A stretch of 64,000 nt of DNA from contig NZ_LZSX01000072.1 in assembly GCF_001665835.1 (NCBI RefSeq), forward strand, positions 116,787 through 180,786, written 5' to 3'. Shown in pieces: positions 27,486-38,007 of this stretch. The notes under the pieces were generated by a model that did not search any database, was not told where the DNA came from, and worked only from the letters and a program-made list of their open reading frames with translations. How positions within the stretch are numbered: position 1 is the stretch's first letter; each line of letters starts with the position of its first letter. This DNA comes from Mycobacterium colombiense. Lineage in GTDB: Bacteria > Actinomycetota > Actinomycetes > Mycobacteriales > Mycobacteriaceae. Position numbers and translations under genes: made by a program.

Positions 27486-27510
27486 ACAACGCTACGTAGC
27501 GTAGCGTTGT
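27486..27510. promoter_or_regulatory. Perfect palindromic operator between SDR and TetR genes
   Basis: ACAACGCTACG (27486-27496) and CGTAGCGTTGT (27500-27510) are exact reverse complements around TAG. The site is 36 bases before the SDR start and 55 bases before the TetR start, so one repressor could control both directions. Confidence 0.8.
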
Positions 27511-27565
27511 GCGTCAACTGGGATACCGGTGTCAGCAGCGATGCCTGAGCTGAGAGGAGTGCGCG

Positions 27566-28168
27566 ATGTCGGCAGCGGAATCGGATGGGCAGCGAAGTGT
27601 TAAGCCCACGAGGAGTGCGGAGACGACGGCGATGATTCTGCGGGCAGCGTTGGAGCTCGGCACCGAAATGGGATTCGATGCGCTCACCGTGGAACGCCTC
27701 GCCCAGAGCACCGGGGTCGCCAAGACGACGATCTACCGGAGATGGCCGAACATCTCCACAGTGGTGATGGATGCGTTCCTCGCCGAAGTGGATCGGGCAG
27801 CTCCGATCGTCGAACGCGGCACCGCCCGCGAAAGCTTGGCGGCATCACTGAAAGCGCTGGCCCGGCTGTACCGGAGTCCGCACGGCCAGATATTGCGCAT
27901 CTTGATCGGACGGGCGCAGATCGACGACGAATTGCGCGGCGCGGTGATCACACGCTGGGTCGAGCCCCGGCGAGCACGCGCCCGATCCGTCGTTCGCCAC
28001 GGGATTGACTCCTCAGAGCTTCGAGACGGGCTCGATCCCGACATCGTCCTCGATCTGCTGTACGGGCCCATTTACCACCGCCTGCTTGTCCCCTACGAGC
28101 ACGGCGACCTATCGGGGACATACATCGATGCGTTATTAGACGCCGTCTTCACCGGGTTAGCTACCTAA
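27566..28168 (+). CDS. TetR-family transcriptional regulator
   Basis: A 200-residue regulator. The N-terminal HTH is at about residues 17-65 (LTVERLAQSTGVAKTTIYRRWPNISTVV), followed by a helical ligand domain with the C-terminal pattern LDLLYGPIYHRLLV typical of the AcrR/TetR_C_16-type subgroup. AGAGGAG at 27553-27558 fixes ATG 27566. The 25-bp palindrome upstream is its probable operator, and the divergent SDR gene its probable target. The inducer is unknown. Confidence 0.9.
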   Translation: MSAAESDGQRSVKPTRSAETTAMILRAALELGTEMGFDALTVERLAQSTGVAKTTIYRRWPNISTVVMDAFLAEVDRAAPIVERGTARESLAASLKALARLYRSPHGQILRILIGRAQIDDELRGAVITRWVEPRRARARSVVRHGIDSSELRDGLDPDIVLDLLYGPIYHRLLVPYEHGDLSGTYIDALLDAVFTGLAT

Positions 28169-28193
28169 AACGGTTCGCATCGCGTCGCGAGAT

Positions 28194-28790
28194 TCACTGT
28201 GCGGTAGACGGAATGGCGTGTTCAATCAGAGCGACCGCGATGCCGACAGCGGCCGGGAAGACGTCAGTGCCTAAGGCTCTGGTCCGGACCGAGGCGCCAT
28301 CGAGCAACAGCGCCAGCTGCTCACCGAGCAATACCGGATCGGCGGCACCGGCTTCCCGGGCGGTCTCGCTCAGGCGGGCGGCGACGGAGGTCTTGTACTC
28401 GCGGGCGCGCACGCGCGCGGGATGCTTCGGATCGGAGATCTCCACGGCGGCGGCGAGGAACGGGCAGAGGGGTATCGGGTCGTGGGTGAACGCGGGCGGC
28501 TTCTCGAATACCGCGAGCAGGCGTTCGCGTGGCGTGAGGCCGGCGCGTTCGAAGCCCTCGGGCATGGTGTCGACGTCATGACGCCGTAGATACTCAGCAA
28601 TCAGCTCGTCCTTGCTGCCGAAGTGCTGGTAGGCGGTGCGCTTGGACACCTGTGCTGCCGCGCAGAGCAGATCCATTCCGGTGTTGTTGATGCCCCGCTG
28701 GCGGAACAGCTGCTGCGCCGCGCCGAGGATGCGCTCGCGCGCTCCCCGGCCCCGTCGCCGGCCCCGCGGACCTTTTTCCAGCTCGGCCAC
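28194..28790 (-). CDS. TetR-family transcriptional regulator
   Basis: A 198-residue regulator. A basic N-terminal arm (GPRGRRRGRGARERIL) precedes the HTH (MDLLCAAAQVSKRTAYQHFGSKDELI, about residues 30-58), then a helical domain. GTG 28790 is preferred because the frame further upstream runs through the palindrome and lacks a usable start near a normal TetR length. It is tail-to-tail with the preceding TetR gene and divergent from an SDR gene. Confidence 0.85.
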   Translation of the reverse strand: MAELEKGPRGRRRGRGARERILGAAQQLFRQRGINNTGMDLLCAAAQVSKRTAYQHFGSKDELIAEYLRRHDVDTMPEGFERAGLTPRERLLAVFEKPPAFTHDPIPLCPFLAAAVEISDPKHPARVRAREYKTSVAARLSETAREAGAADPVLLGEQLALLLDGASVRTRALGTDVFPAAVGIAVALIEHAIPSTAQ

Positions 28791-28805
28791 GCCATCCAGG
28801 GTAAC

Positions 28806-28858
28806 GCTAAGTGTACTTAGCTGGCGTAGGGTTACCTCCTCCGCTAGCTTAAGTACAC
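28806..28858. promoter_or_regulatory. Operator pair between TetR and SDR genes
   Basis: GCTAAGT-GT-ACTTAGC (28806-28821) is a perfect palindrome. GTGTACTTA inside it (28811-28819) recurs as the reverse complement TAAGTACAC at 28850-28858. This gives two related sites 16-34 bases from each divergent start codon, fitting autoregulation by the TetR protein and control of the SDR. Confidence 0.75.
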
Positions 28859-28891
28859 AGATCGGTATATCTAACACGGCGAGGAGGGGAT

Positions 28892-29629
28892 GTGGGAAAG
28901 CTTGACGGCAAGGTTGCGGTGATCACGGGTGGATCAAGCGGTCTGGCGCTCGCCAGCGCGAAGCTGTTCGTCGACGAGGGAGCACACGTTTTCATCACGG
29001 GCCGGCGGCAGGAGGCTCTGGACGAGGCCGCCGCCTTGATCGGTCGCAACGTCACCGCCGTGCAGGGCGACGCGGCCAACCTCGACCACTTGGACCGGTT
29101 GTTCGACACGGTGAAGCGGGAGAAGGGCAGTGTCGACGTGCTCTTCGCCAGCGCCGGAACGGGAGGGCAAGCGCGCAAGCTCGGTGAGATCACCGAAGAG
29201 GACTTTGACACAGTCTTCGGTCTGAACACCCGTGCCACCCTCTTCACGGTGCAAAAGGCGTTGCCGCTATTCAACGATGGCGGATCCATCTTCATGACAG
29301 GGTCAATCGCCTCGGTCAAGGGCTGGCCCGATTACAGCGTGTACTCGGCGAGCAAAGCTGCCTTGCGTTCGTTCGCCCGCACGTGGCTCAACGAACTGAA
29401 GGACCGGCGGATCCGGGTGAACGTGCTCAGCCCGGGGCAGATCGCCACACCGATTCAGGAGAAGATGTTCGACGCGGAGACAAAGCGGCAGTTCGAATCT
29501 CTGATTCCGCGAGGAACGATGGGCCGTCCCGAAGAGATTGCGACGGTGGCGTTGTTCCTGGCCTCCGACGACTCCAGCTACGTGAATGGGGTGGAGTTGG
29601 CCGTCGACGGCGGCACTTCAGCGATCTGA
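28892..29629 (+). CDS. SDR-family oxidoreductase
   Basis: A 245-residue classical SDR. The cofactor loop is VITGGSSGLALA, the Ser segment IFMTGSIASVKG, and YSASK lies in VYSASKAALRSF; the C-terminus ends VNGVELAVDGGTSAI. GAGGAGGGG at 28881-28889 precedes GTG 28892. It is divergent from the TetR gene with the operator pair between them. It resembles quinone- or aldehyde-reducing SDRs often found under TetR control. Substrate unknown. Confidence 0.9.
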   Translation: MGKLDGKVAVITGGSSGLALASAKLFVDEGAHVFITGRRQEALDEAAALIGRNVTAVQGDAANLDHLDRLFDTVKREKGSVDVLFASAGTGGQARKLGEITEEDFDTVFGLNTRATLFTVQKALPLFNDGGSIFMTGSIASVKGWPDYSVYSASKAALRSFARTWLNELKDRRIRVNVLSPGQIATPIQEKMFDAETKRQFESLIPRGTMGRPEEIATVALFLASDDSSYVNGVELAVDGGTSAI

Positions 29630-29735
29630 GGCCCTGCCACCGGCAACTCTCTGAACTACTCCCGGTTTCGTTCCGATTGACTCTCAGCTGCCGTGGACCA
29701 ATTCGCGGGGTCCGGTCATCACAGTCAGTGGAGGA

Positions 29736-30095
29736 TCAGTCCTCGGCGTCACGCCTTTCGCTGTCGGCCATTTCCCGGGACACGTCTGCCTCCTCCCGTT
29801 CGGCAGCGGCCGTATCGCGCTCCGTGCCCTCGTCTACGCGCCGCAGCCGCGCGACTTCACGGTCGGCGGCCGTGCCTTCGCGCTCGTCCGCACGCAACTC
29901 CCGTTCGTCCGCTATCCGCTCGCGCTGGTCGGCAAGGAAGTCACGCTCATCAGCGAGCCGATCACGCTCATCGGCGAACCATTCGCGTCTCGCAAGTTCA
30001 GCCTCGCGATGATCAAGCGCCTTTTCACGCTCGTCGAGCCGGGAAACCCGGCGATCGCAGGCACCGGGCGTGTCAGCGAAGTCGTCGGTGGCCAC
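29736..30095 (-). CDS. Coiled-coil protein with heptad repeats of the ADER type
   Basis: A 119-residue, very polar protein. Its middle is a run of seven-residue repeats built on A-D-E-R (FADERDR, LADERDF, LADQRER, IADEREL, RADEREG), flanked by other Glu/Arg-rich helices. This predicts one continuous charged coiled coil with no hydrophobic core or membrane segment. GTG 30095 lies five bases after AGGAGG. Similar repeats occur in uncharacterised actinobacterial stress proteins. Function unknown. Confidence 0.7.
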   Translation of the reverse strand: MATDDFADTPGACDRRVSRLDEREKALDHREAELARREWFADERDRLADERDFLADQRERIADERELRADEREGTAADREVARLRRVDEGTERDTAAAEREEADVSREMADSERRDAED

Positions 30096-30215
30096 GTACA
30101 CCTCCTCGCCAGGAGTCGCCCTTACGCCGGTGCGCGGTCCTTCGATCCTCTCTCATCCGATGATCTCGAGGCTTACCACTTCTAGTCCCGCGACGCCATG
30201 TATACCGAGTGCCGA

Positions 30216-30656
30216 CTACTTCTGCCCGTCCAATAGGTGAGCGTAAGGATCGGCCTCGACACCTACGGATTCCGGCATCGGATAGTAGGTCTTGATGAGC
30301 AGATTTCCGTCGTCGTTCCAAGCGAATGTCTCGATGCTGTATGCCATTTGCACGTTCGGCTCGGTACCGAAGTGGTTCTCACACACCCAAGCCATCTCGT
30401 TCCCGTTGACCTGAACCGTGATCATCTTGATATTGAGAATCGACTGAAACATGTCGAACGCGTCCGTCGTGGCGGCGGCGAAACCGTGCTTCTCCTCCGT
30501 GCCGACCGGATCGAACATGCGGACCTCGCCCGGACAGATCGTGCGCCACGATGCCACCCACTCGTCCTTACGGCCCGCGTTCCACAACTCCGCGTGCTTG
30601 GCCGCGTGCGCCAAGCGGGCCTGACGGCTTGGAGCCTTGCCCATTTCAGGCCCCAT
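30216..30656 (-). CDS. SnoaL-like (NTF2-fold) protein
   Basis: A 146-residue protein with the NTF2-like pattern: an N-terminal helix (ARLAHAAKHAELWNAGRKDEWVASW), an FDPVGTEEKHGF loop and mixed strands (ITVQVNGNEMAWVCENHF, SIETFAWNDDGNLLIKTYY). Such folds serve as isomerases, cyclases or small-molecule binding subunits. ATG 30656 or ATG 30644 may be the start. No catalytic assignment is possible. Confidence 0.7.
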   Translation of the reverse strand: MGPEMGKAPSRQARLAHAAKHAELWNAGRKDEWVASWRTICPGEVRMFDPVGTEEKHGFAAATTDAFDMFQSILNIKMITVQVNGNEMAWVCENHFGTEPNVQMAYSIETFAWNDDGNLLIKTYYPMPESVGVEADPYAHLLDGQK

Positions 30657-30794
30657 CCTGTTCGGCTCGACTGACGATCATTGTGGTCACGATAACTGGA
30701 CACCTGTCCAGCTATCAAGGGTTAGATCGGAAGCGGCCAGCCGGCTGCAAGTATTTCTTGGTTGGCGACTGCACGTTGAACCGGAACTCGACCG

Positions 30795-31565
30795 TCAGTT
30801 GGCCTGCGGCGTCGTCTTTGCGGGCGCCGAGTTTCGGCTCCCGAACACGAGTGGGTAGATCGCACCGCCGATAAGACCCCCGATCAGTGGTGCCAGCCAG
30901 AACACCCACAGTTGGCCTGGCGCGCCGTCCCCGTTGAAGAAGGCGACGCCAGTAGACCGGGCCGGATTGACCGAGCAGTTGCTGATCGGGATGGCCACGA
31001 GATTGATGAGAGTCAGCGCCAGACCGATGGCCAGCGGCCCAAATCCGTCAGGGGCCCGGTCGTCGGTCGCGCCCAATATCACGATGAGGAAGAACGCCGT
31101 TAGCAAGACCTCGGTGCTTATCACCGCACCCAGCGAGTAGTGGTCAGGTGAATGCTCACCGAATCCGTTCGCGGCCATGTGGCCGGTCGGCGAGAATCCG
31201 GGCTTTCCCCTCGCGATGACGAGCAGGGCCAAGCCCGCGAGCAGACCACCGACAACCTGGGAGATCCAATATCCCGGAAGGTCCTTCCACGGCAGCCGGC
31301 CGCCCACCGCAGCGCCCAGACTGATCGCAGGGTTGAAATGTCCACCCGAGATGTGACCGACGGCGTAAGCCATGGTGGCGACAGTGAGCCCGAACGCCAA
31401 TGACACTCCGAGGAAGCCGATGCCCAATTGGAAGGTGCCGCTGCCCCCCTCGGCTCGAGCGATCTGTTTGGCCGCAAAAATCGCGCTGCCACACCCACCG
31501 AACACCAACCAGAACGTGCCGAAAAGCTCGGCACCCAATTTCGAAGCGAGCGACGGCGGTGTCAT
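30795..31565 (-). CDS. aqpZ: Aquaporin Z-type water channel
   Basis: A 256-residue MIP-family channel with six membrane helices and both half-helix motifs: [10 protein letters not shown] after helix 2 and [11 protein letters not shown] after helix 5. The Arg after the second NPA is the selectivity-filter residue. Length and motifs fit water-selective AqpZ, not the glycerol facilitators. GGAGGCGACA precedes ATG 31565; an upstream start at 31622 lacks a ribosome binding site. It likely serves osmotic adjustment. Confidence 0.92.
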   Translation of the reverse strand: MTPPSLASKLGAELFGTFWLVFGGCGSAIFAAKQIARAEGGSGTFQLGIGFLGVSLAFGLTVATMAYAVGHISGGHFNPAISLGAAVGGRLPWKDLPGYWISQVVGGLLAGLALLVIARGKPGFSPTGHMAANGFGEHSPDHYSLGAVISTEVLLTAFFLIVILGATDDRAPDGFGPLAIGLALTLINLVAIPISNCSVNPARSTGVAFFNGDGAPGQLWVFWLAPLIGGLIGGAIYPLVFGSRNSAPAKTTPQAN

Positions 31566-31714
31566 TGTCGCCTCCTTAAGAGTCCCGCGATGATCGTAAT
31601 CGTCACTCGGGGGGACCATCAATCGTCAACCAGCCGGCCGACTGCCTACTGTGCGGGTTTTGCTACCTCGTCGGCTTTGTTGTTGCTCCGTGCCGGAGCT
31701 CGACCAGGTCGCGG

Positions 31715-32197
31715 TCAATCTTGATCGACCCGCGCCCCGGTCAAATAGGTCGCAAGGTTTGTCAATGACGATCGAAGCCCGTCAATGTGGTCTTCAGCGG
31801 AGATGCCGGCTGGGACGTCATCGGCTCGGATATCAACACGGGTGCTGCCGGCGTTCACCGCGGTAACCGACCACGTCATGGTCATCGTTCCCGCAAACGA
31901 AGGGTCATCGGATTCGAAGTCGACTGCCTGAACGACACGTTCACCGGGCACGATCTCGACGAACCGAACATCCACCACATCCGAGTTGCTGCTCGACTTG
32001 CCGCCCGACTCGGGCGCGTCGGCGTAGGTCAGCCTCATCCGGTAGGAGCCTCCAGGGCGGACGTCGAAGTGTTCGAACTGACCCGACATCCCGTGAGGCG
32101 GAAGCCACTTGAGAAGCGCCTGCGGTTCTACCAGTGCGGTGTACACCCGACGCAGCGGAGCATCCATCACCAACGAGGCGGAATCCGTTCGTCCCAT
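31715..32197 (-). CDS. SRPBCC/AHSA1-family protein
   Basis: A 160-residue START-like domain: APLRRVYTALVEPQALLKWLPP at the N-terminus, then FDVRPGGSYRMRLTY, and a long C-terminal helix (HIDGLRSSLTNLATYLTG). This is the activator of Hsp90 ATPase (AHSA1/YndB) subgroup, which often binds hydrophobic ligands. Often found near ArsR or lipid-handling genes, but not here. Ligand unknown. Confidence 0.88.
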   Translation of the reverse strand: MGRTDSASLVMDAPLRRVYTALVEPQALLKWLPPHGMSGQFEHFDVRPGGSYRMRLTYADAPESGGKSSSNSDVVDVRFVEIVPGERVVQAVDFESDDPSFAGTMTMTWSVTAVNAGSTRVDIRADDVPAGISAEDHIDGLRSSLTNLATYLTGARVDQD

Positions 32198-32264
32198 GTC
32201 TCCATGTTCCCGAACCGGGTCATCGGCCTAAGCAACGGGTTCTAGCGTGCAGCAGCCTTGCCGC

Positions 32265-33338
<1,074 letters not shown>

Positions 33339-33480
33339 GGGGAACCAAGTCTAGGGGTCTTGGCGGCGACGGGCGCCGGGGACCGTTGATCACCACCGAT
33401 ACTGCACGCCGGCATGGCACGCGCAGGATCGCAACGAGGTATTTACGGGCCTTTCGGCCCATTCCCGGTACGGTCTACAT

Positions 33481-34704
33481 GTGTCAGCACAGCGGGCAAG
33501 TTCGACGGTGGAGGGTGCTCACCGTTCGATCCACCCAAATATCCCAGGTATCCCCTGGTACGCGGCCCTGCTTATCGCCGTCACAGCGACTGCCATCGGC
33601 TACGGAATCGACGCTGGTCACAAGGAACTGACGCACGTCTTCGCCGGCTTCTATATAGCCGGCTGCGTGGCGGCGGTGCTGGCGGTGCGCCAGGACGGCA
33701 TCTTCACCACGATCATCCAGCCGCCCCTGATCCTGTTCGGCGCGGTCCCCGGCGCCTATTGGCTGTTCCACGACGCCAAGGTCGGCCGCCTCAAGGACCT
33801 GCTGATCAACTGCGGCTATCCGCTGATCGAGCGGTTCCCGCTGATGCTGGGCACCGCCGGCGGCGTTCTGGCGATCGGGCTGGCCCGCTGGTATTTCGGA
33901 AACGCTTACAAGACAAGCGCGACGGCGAATGCCTCCGAGGACGCTGCCGGGGCCGCGAGCGTCGCCGTCAAGTCCTTCTTCAACGGCATCGTCGCCAAAG
34001 CGCAGTCGGCGCTGCAGTCCGATGCCGAGGCGGACGAGGCCGACGACAGCACCGAGTCCCGTCGCGCGCGCAGGTCGGGCTCGTCGTCGAGCACCCGCCG
34101 CACGACGCGCAGCACCCGCTCCTCCACCCGGTCGGCACGCGCCCGCTCCCGGCATTCACGCGAGCCGCTGGGCGATGGGTCCGAACCGCTCGAGCGGCCC
34201 GAGCGCCCAAGGCGCAGCAGCACGCGCCGCAGCGCGGCGTCGGCCCGCGACTATGACGCCGCCGACCCGGCCCGGCGGTCACGCCGTCGGCCGCGGCCGG
34301 ACGCCGACGCCGATCCGCGTGCCCAATCGCCCCGGGAAGCCCGTCGCGAACCGCGCACCCGCCGCGATCCTTACGAGCGGCCCACCCCGCGGAGCAGCCG
34401 TTTCGACGGCTTCGAGTCCTATGGCGACCGGTACGACCCGCCGAGCGGCCCCACTTCCGCGAGCCGGTATGAGGGCCGCTACGACAGCCGTGAGCCCTAC
34501 GAGCCTTCCTATGAACCGAGGCGCCGGCGGCCCCCGTCGAACGGTTCCAGCGGGACGCATCACCCCATCTCGCAGGTGCGCTACCGCGGCGCCGGTTCAC
34601 AGGACCCGCCGCGCGAGCCGCCCACCGAGCGCCGCAGCCGCTCGCGGACACCGGGGCGCTCGCACGGACGGTCGCCGGCGGAATCGTGGGAGTACGACGT
34701 CTAG
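33481..34704 (+). CDS. DUF6542 membrane protein with Arg/Ser-rich disordered tail (Rv1111c-like)
   Basis: A 407-residue protein. Residues 1-150 contain four membrane helices (YAALLIAVTATAIGYG; FAGFYIAGCVAAVLAV; IIQPPLILFGAVPGAYWL; LMLGTAGGVLAIGLARW). Residues about 190-407 are a low-complexity tail very rich in Arg, Ser, Pro and Tyr, with no fold. Such tails bind acidic surfaces or are phosphorylated; which applies is unknown. GTG 33481 is the likely start. The gene lies between ychF and ispH as in M. tuberculosis. Confidence 0.8.
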   Translation: MSAQRASSTVEGAHRSIHPNIPGIPWYAALLIAVTATAIGYGIDAGHKELTHVFAGFYIAGCVAAVLAVRQDGIFTTIIQPPLILFGAVPGAYWLFHDAKVGRLKDLLINCGYPLIERFPLMLGTAGGVLAIGLARWYFGNAYKTSATANASEDAAGAASVAVKSFFNGIVAKAQSALQSDAEADEADDSTESRRARRSGSSSSTRRTTRSTRSSTRSARARSRHSREPLGDGSEPLERPERPRRSSTRRSAASARDYDAADPARRSRRRPRPDADADPRAQSPREARREPRTRRDPYERPTPRSSRFDGFESYGDRYDPPSGPTSASRYEGRYDSREPYEPSYEPRRRRPPSNGSSGTHHPISQVRYRGAGSQDPPREPPTERRSRSRTPGRSHGRSPAESWEYDV

Positions 34705-34740
34705 TTGTGATGTCCAGCGCGGCGGGTCGCCACCATCGGG
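34704..34740. repeat. Dispersed intergenic repeat, copy 2 (shortened)
   Basis: Begins at the stop of the DUF6542 gene and contains CAGCGCGGCGGGTCGCCACC plus ATCGGG, shared with copies 1 and 3. The central block found in the other two copies is missing. It lies between convergent genes. Confidence 0.5.
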
Positions 34741-34757
34741 ATGAGGCGCTACGCGGC

Positions 34758-35756
34758 TCAGCGACCTGACCGCATCTCGCGCGGCAGCGCGAACACCAGG
34801 GTCTCCTGCGCGGTCGTGACCGGCTGCACCACGTCGTAGCCGCACTCGGCGAGCCGCGCCAGGACGCCTTCCACCAACACTTCGGGCACCGATGCACCCG
34901 AGGTGACGCCCACCGTGTTGACGCCTTCCAGCCACGCCGGGTCGATGTCGTCGGCCCAGTCGACCAGGTGCGCGGCGGCGGCCCCGCCGCCCAGCGCCAC
35001 CTCGACCAGCCGCACCGAATTCGACGAGTTGCGGGACCCGACGACGATCACCAGCTCGCACTCCGGGGCCATCGCCTTGACCGCGACCTGGCGGTTCTGG
35101 GTTGCGTAGCAGATGTCGTCGCTGGGCGGATCCTGCAGCTTCGGGAACCGCTGCCGCAGCCGCTCGACGATCTCCATGGTCTCGTCCACCGAGAGCGTGG
35201 TCTGCGAGAGCCACACCACCTTGTTCTCGTCGCGCACCGTCACGTTGTCCACGGCGGCGACCCCGTCGACCAACTGCACGTGGTCGGGCGCCTCCCCGGC
35301 GGTCCCGACGACCTCCTCGTGGCCCTCGTGGCCGATGAGCAGGATGTCGTAGTCGTTGCGGGCGAACCGCCTGGCCTCGTTGTGCACCTTGGTCACCAGG
35401 GGGCAGGTGGCGTCGATGGTGTGCAGGTTCCGGTCCGCGGCCGCGGCGTGCACCGTGGGCGCGACGCCGTGGGCGGAGAACACCACGATGGCGCCCTCGG
35501 GCACCTCGTCGGTCTCCTCGACGAACACCGCGCCGGCCTTTTCCAGGGTGGTGACGACGTGGCGGTTGTGCACGATCTCGTGACGGACGTAGACCGGTGG
35601 GCCGTGCTTTTCCAGTGCGCGTTCCACGGTCTCGACGGCCCTGTCCACGCCCGCGCAGTACCCGCGCGGTTCGGCCAGGAGCACTCGTTTACGGGCTGAG
35701 TCGCTGGCTACCGATCGCACCGCGCCGGGAATCCCCATGTCGATAGTCGGCGGCAT
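34758..35756 (-). CDS. ispH: 4-hydroxy-3-methylbut-2-enyl diphosphate reductase IspH (LytB2)
   Basis: A 332-residue [4Fe-4S] enzyme that makes IPP and DMAPP, the last step of the MEP pathway. The three cluster cysteines are visible: Cys34 (PRGYCAG), Cys118 (DATCPLV) and Cys216 ([11 protein letters not shown]). Substrate-contacting FSAHGVAP and GSRNSSNS are intact. ATG 35756 is chosen because [12 protein letters not shown] matches the start of Rv1110; the frame extends further upstream to 35891. It supplies the Z-FPP synthase encoded at 55.6 kb. Confidence 0.96.
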   Translation of the reverse strand: MPPTIDMGIPGAVRSVASDSARKRVLLAEPRGYCAGVDRAVETVERALEKHGPPVYVRHEIVHNRHVVTTLEKAGAVFVEETDEVPEGAIVVFSAHGVAPTVHAAAADRNLHTIDATCPLVTKVHNEARRFARNDYDILLIGHEGHEEVVGTAGEAPDHVQLVDGVAAVDNVTVRDENKVVWLSQTTLSVDETMEIVERLRQRFPKLQDPPSDDICYATQNRQVAVKAMAPECELVIVVGSRNSSNSVRLVEVALGGGAAAAHLVDWADDIDPAWLEGVNTVGVTSGASVPEVLVEGVLARLAECGYDVVQPVTTAQETLVFALPREMRSGR

Positions 35757-35845
35757 GAGGTCCAGGGTACTTACTGCCGACACGGGCTTGCCAGCTCGCG
35801 CCGGTGGGCTTGGAGTTAGCCGCCGCTTAGGGCAATCTTGGACCC

Positions 35846-36445
35846 ATGGGCACTGCACCGTATGGCGTTCGGCTGCTGGTCGGCGCGGCAACAGTCGCTG
35901 TCGAAGAGACCATCAGGCTGCCGAAAACCATCCTGATGTACCCGATGACACTGGCCAGCCAGGCTGCGCACATCGTGATGCGCTTTCAGCAGAACCTCGC
36001 CGAGCTGGCGATCAAGGGCGACAGCACCCTCGAATCGATCTTCCCGCCCCGGGATGAGAAGCCGGAGTGGGCGACCTTCGATGAGGACCTGAACGACGCG
36101 CTCGACGGCGGCCTCAGCCCGACGCAGGACGGCGGTGAGGGCGAGCGCCGGGCCGAGGGCCGGTTCGCGCTGTACTCGGTGGCCGACGCGCACGAAGACG
36201 CCAGCGCCCTGACCAAGCCCGCCCGGCAATCGAAGAAGCCGGCCGCCAACGCCTCGGTTCCGCAACCGTCGGTGGTCACCGAGCTGGACTACCCGTCGCT
36301 GACACTGGCGCAGCTGCGCGCCCGTCTGCAATCGCTGAGCGTAGACGAACTCGAAGCCCTGCTGGCCTACGAGCAGGCCACCAAGGGCCGCGCACCGTTC
36401 CAGACGCTGCTGGCCAACAGGATCACCCGCGCGAACGCGAAGTGA
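35846..36445 (+). CDS. Lipid droplet-associated protein (Rv1109c-like)
   Basis: A 199-residue protein. The N-terminal half has amphipathic segments ([42 protein letters not shown]) of the type that binds lipid droplets. A linker is followed by a C-terminal helix ([25 protein letters not shown]). The stop overlaps the xseA start by four bases (GTGA), so it is cotranslated with exonuclease VII. The droplet role is by family resemblance. Confidence 0.75.
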   Translation: MGTAPYGVRLLVGAATVAVEETIRLPKTILMYPMTLASQAAHIVMRFQQNLAELAIKGDSTLESIFPPRDEKPEWATFDEDLNDALDGGLSPTQDGGEGERRAEGRFALYSVADAHEDASALTKPARQSKKPAANASVPQPSVVTELDYPSLTLAQLRARLQSLSVDELEALLAYEQATKGRAPFQTLLANRITRANAK

Positions 36446-37686
36446 CACCGGCCGTTACCTCCGAACCGAATTCCGCCGAGAACCCCTTTCCGGTGCGCGC
36501 GGTGGCCATCCGGGTCGCCGGCTGGATCGACAAGCTGGGCACCGTCTGGGTCGAGGGCCAGCTGGCCCAGATCTCGATGCGGCAGGACTCCAAAACCGTG
36601 TTCATGGTGCTGCGCGACCCGGCCGCCGACATGTCCCTGAGCGTGACGTGTCCGCGCGATCTGGTGCTGAACGCGCCGGTGAAGCTGGCCGAAGGCACGC
36701 AGGTGGTGGTGCGCGGCAAGCCCTCGTTCTATACGGGCCGGGGCACATTCTCATTGCGGCTCACCGAGATTCGCGCGGTCGGGGTGGGCGAGCTGCTGGC
36801 CCGCATCGAGCGGCTGCGCCGGCTGCTGGACGCCGAGGGGTTATTCGATCCTCGGCTCAAGCGACCAATCCCCTTCTTGCCCAACATGATCGGCTTGATC
36901 ACCGGCCGGGCCAGCGCCGCCGAACGCGACGTGACGACCGTGGCGGCCACACGCTGGCCCGGGGTGCGCTTCGCGGTGCGCAACACCGCGGTGCAGGGAC
37001 CCAACGCGGTCGCCCAGATCGTCGAGGCGCTGGGCGAACTCGATCGTGACGCCCAGGTCGACGTCATCGTGCTGGCCCGCGGCGGCGGCAGTGTGGAGGA
37101 CCTGCTGCCGTTCTCCGACGAGACGCTCTGCCGTGCCATCGCGGCGTGCCGCACCCCGGTGATCAGTGCGGTCGGCCACGAGCCCGACAATCCGCTGTGC
37201 GACCTGGTCGCCGATCTACGTGCGGCCACTCCCACCGACGCGGCGAAGAAGGTGGTGCCCGATACCGCCGCCGAGCAGCGGCTGATCGACGACCTGCGCC
37301 GGCGCAGCGCGCAGGCGCTGCGCAACTGGGTGTCCCGCGAGCAACGGGCGCTGGCCCAGATACGCAGCCGCCCGGTGCTGGCCGAGCCGCTGGCGGCGCT
37401 GACCGTGCGCGCCGAGGAGGTGCACCGCGCCCGATCGGCGATTCGCCGCGACATCACCCGGCTGGCCGCCACCGAGAGCGAGCGTGTCGGCCACCTGAGC
37501 GCGCGGCTGGCGACGTTGGGGCCGGCGGCCACGCTGGCCCGCGGTTACGCCGTCGTGCAGACCATCGGGCCGTCGAACCACGTGCTCCGCTCGGTCGACG
37601 ACGCGCCGGCGGGCACGCGGCTGCGGGTGCGGGTGGCCGACGGCGCCGTGGCCGCGGTGAGCGAGGGGCGGTCCGATGGCGCGTAA
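36442..37686 (+). CDS. xseA: Exodeoxyribonuclease VII large subunit XseA
   Basis: A 414-residue subunit. An N-terminal OB-fold ([22 protein letters not shown]) is followed by the catalytic domain ([40 protein letters not shown]) and a C-terminal coiled-coil region. With XseB it degrades single-stranded DNA in both directions. GTG 36442 overlaps the upstream stop, and the 3' end overlaps xseB. Corresponds to Rv1108c. Confidence 0.96.
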   Translation: MTPAVTSEPNSAENPFPVRAVAIRVAGWIDKLGTVWVEGQLAQISMRQDSKTVFMVLRDPAADMSLSVTCPRDLVLNAPVKLAEGTQVVVRGKPSFYTGRGTFSLRLTEIRAVGVGELLARIERLRRLLDAEGLFDPRLKRPIPFLPNMIGLITGRASAAERDVTTVAATRWPGVRFAVRNTAVQGPNAVAQIVEALGELDRDAQVDVIVLARGGGSVEDLLPFSDETLCRAIAACRTPVISAVGHEPDNPLCDLVADLRAATPTDAAKKVVPDTAAEQRLIDDLRRRSAQALRNWVSREQRALAQIRSRPVLAEPLAALTVRAEEVHRARSAIRRDITRLAATESERVGHLSARLATLGPAATLARGYAVVQTIGPSNHVLRSVDDAPAGTRLRVRVADGAVAAVSEGRSDGA

Positions 37687-37945
37687 AAGCGACGGTGGAG
37701 ACGACGCCACCACCCCGAAAGAGGTCGAATCCATTACACCTATTAGTCACCTGGCCTATGAAGCGTGCCGGGACGAATTGATCGAAGTCGTGCGTGTGCT
37801 GGAGCAGGGCGGCTTGGACCTGGACGAATCGCTGAAGCTGTGGGAAAGAGGCGAACAGCTGGCTAAACGCTGCGAAGAGCACTTAGCTGGCGCCCGGAAG
37901 AGAATCGAAGATGCGCTCGCGGCAGGCGACGCCGAGGACGCCTGA
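37676..37945 (+). CDS. xseB: Exodeoxyribonuclease VII small subunit XseB
   Basis: An 89-residue helical protein: [41 protein letters not shown] is the family pattern (seen as two helices, residues about 24-64). It overlaps the xseA end by 11 bases. Several copies bind the XseA coiled coil to form the holoenzyme. Corresponds to Rv1107c. Confidence 0.95.
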   Translation: MARKSDGGDDATTPKEVESITPISHLAYEACRDELIEVVRVLEQGGLDLDESLKLWERGEQLAKRCEEHLAGARKRIEDALAAGDAEDA

Positions 37946-37990
37946 ATTCGGCGATATTGGAGGGGCTTCGTTGAAGACATTTTTCCAAAC

Positions 37991-38004
37991 TGGAACACGT
38001 TTCA
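37991..38004. promoter_or_regulatory. KstR-type operator at the 3-beta-HSD gene
   Basis: TGGAACACGTTTCA fits TNNAACNNGTTNNA at every fixed position. It ends three bases before the first possible start of the 3-beta-hydroxysteroid dehydrogenase gene. The steroid gene downstream makes a functional KstR site very plausible. Confidence 0.75.
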
Positions 38005-38007
38005 GTT

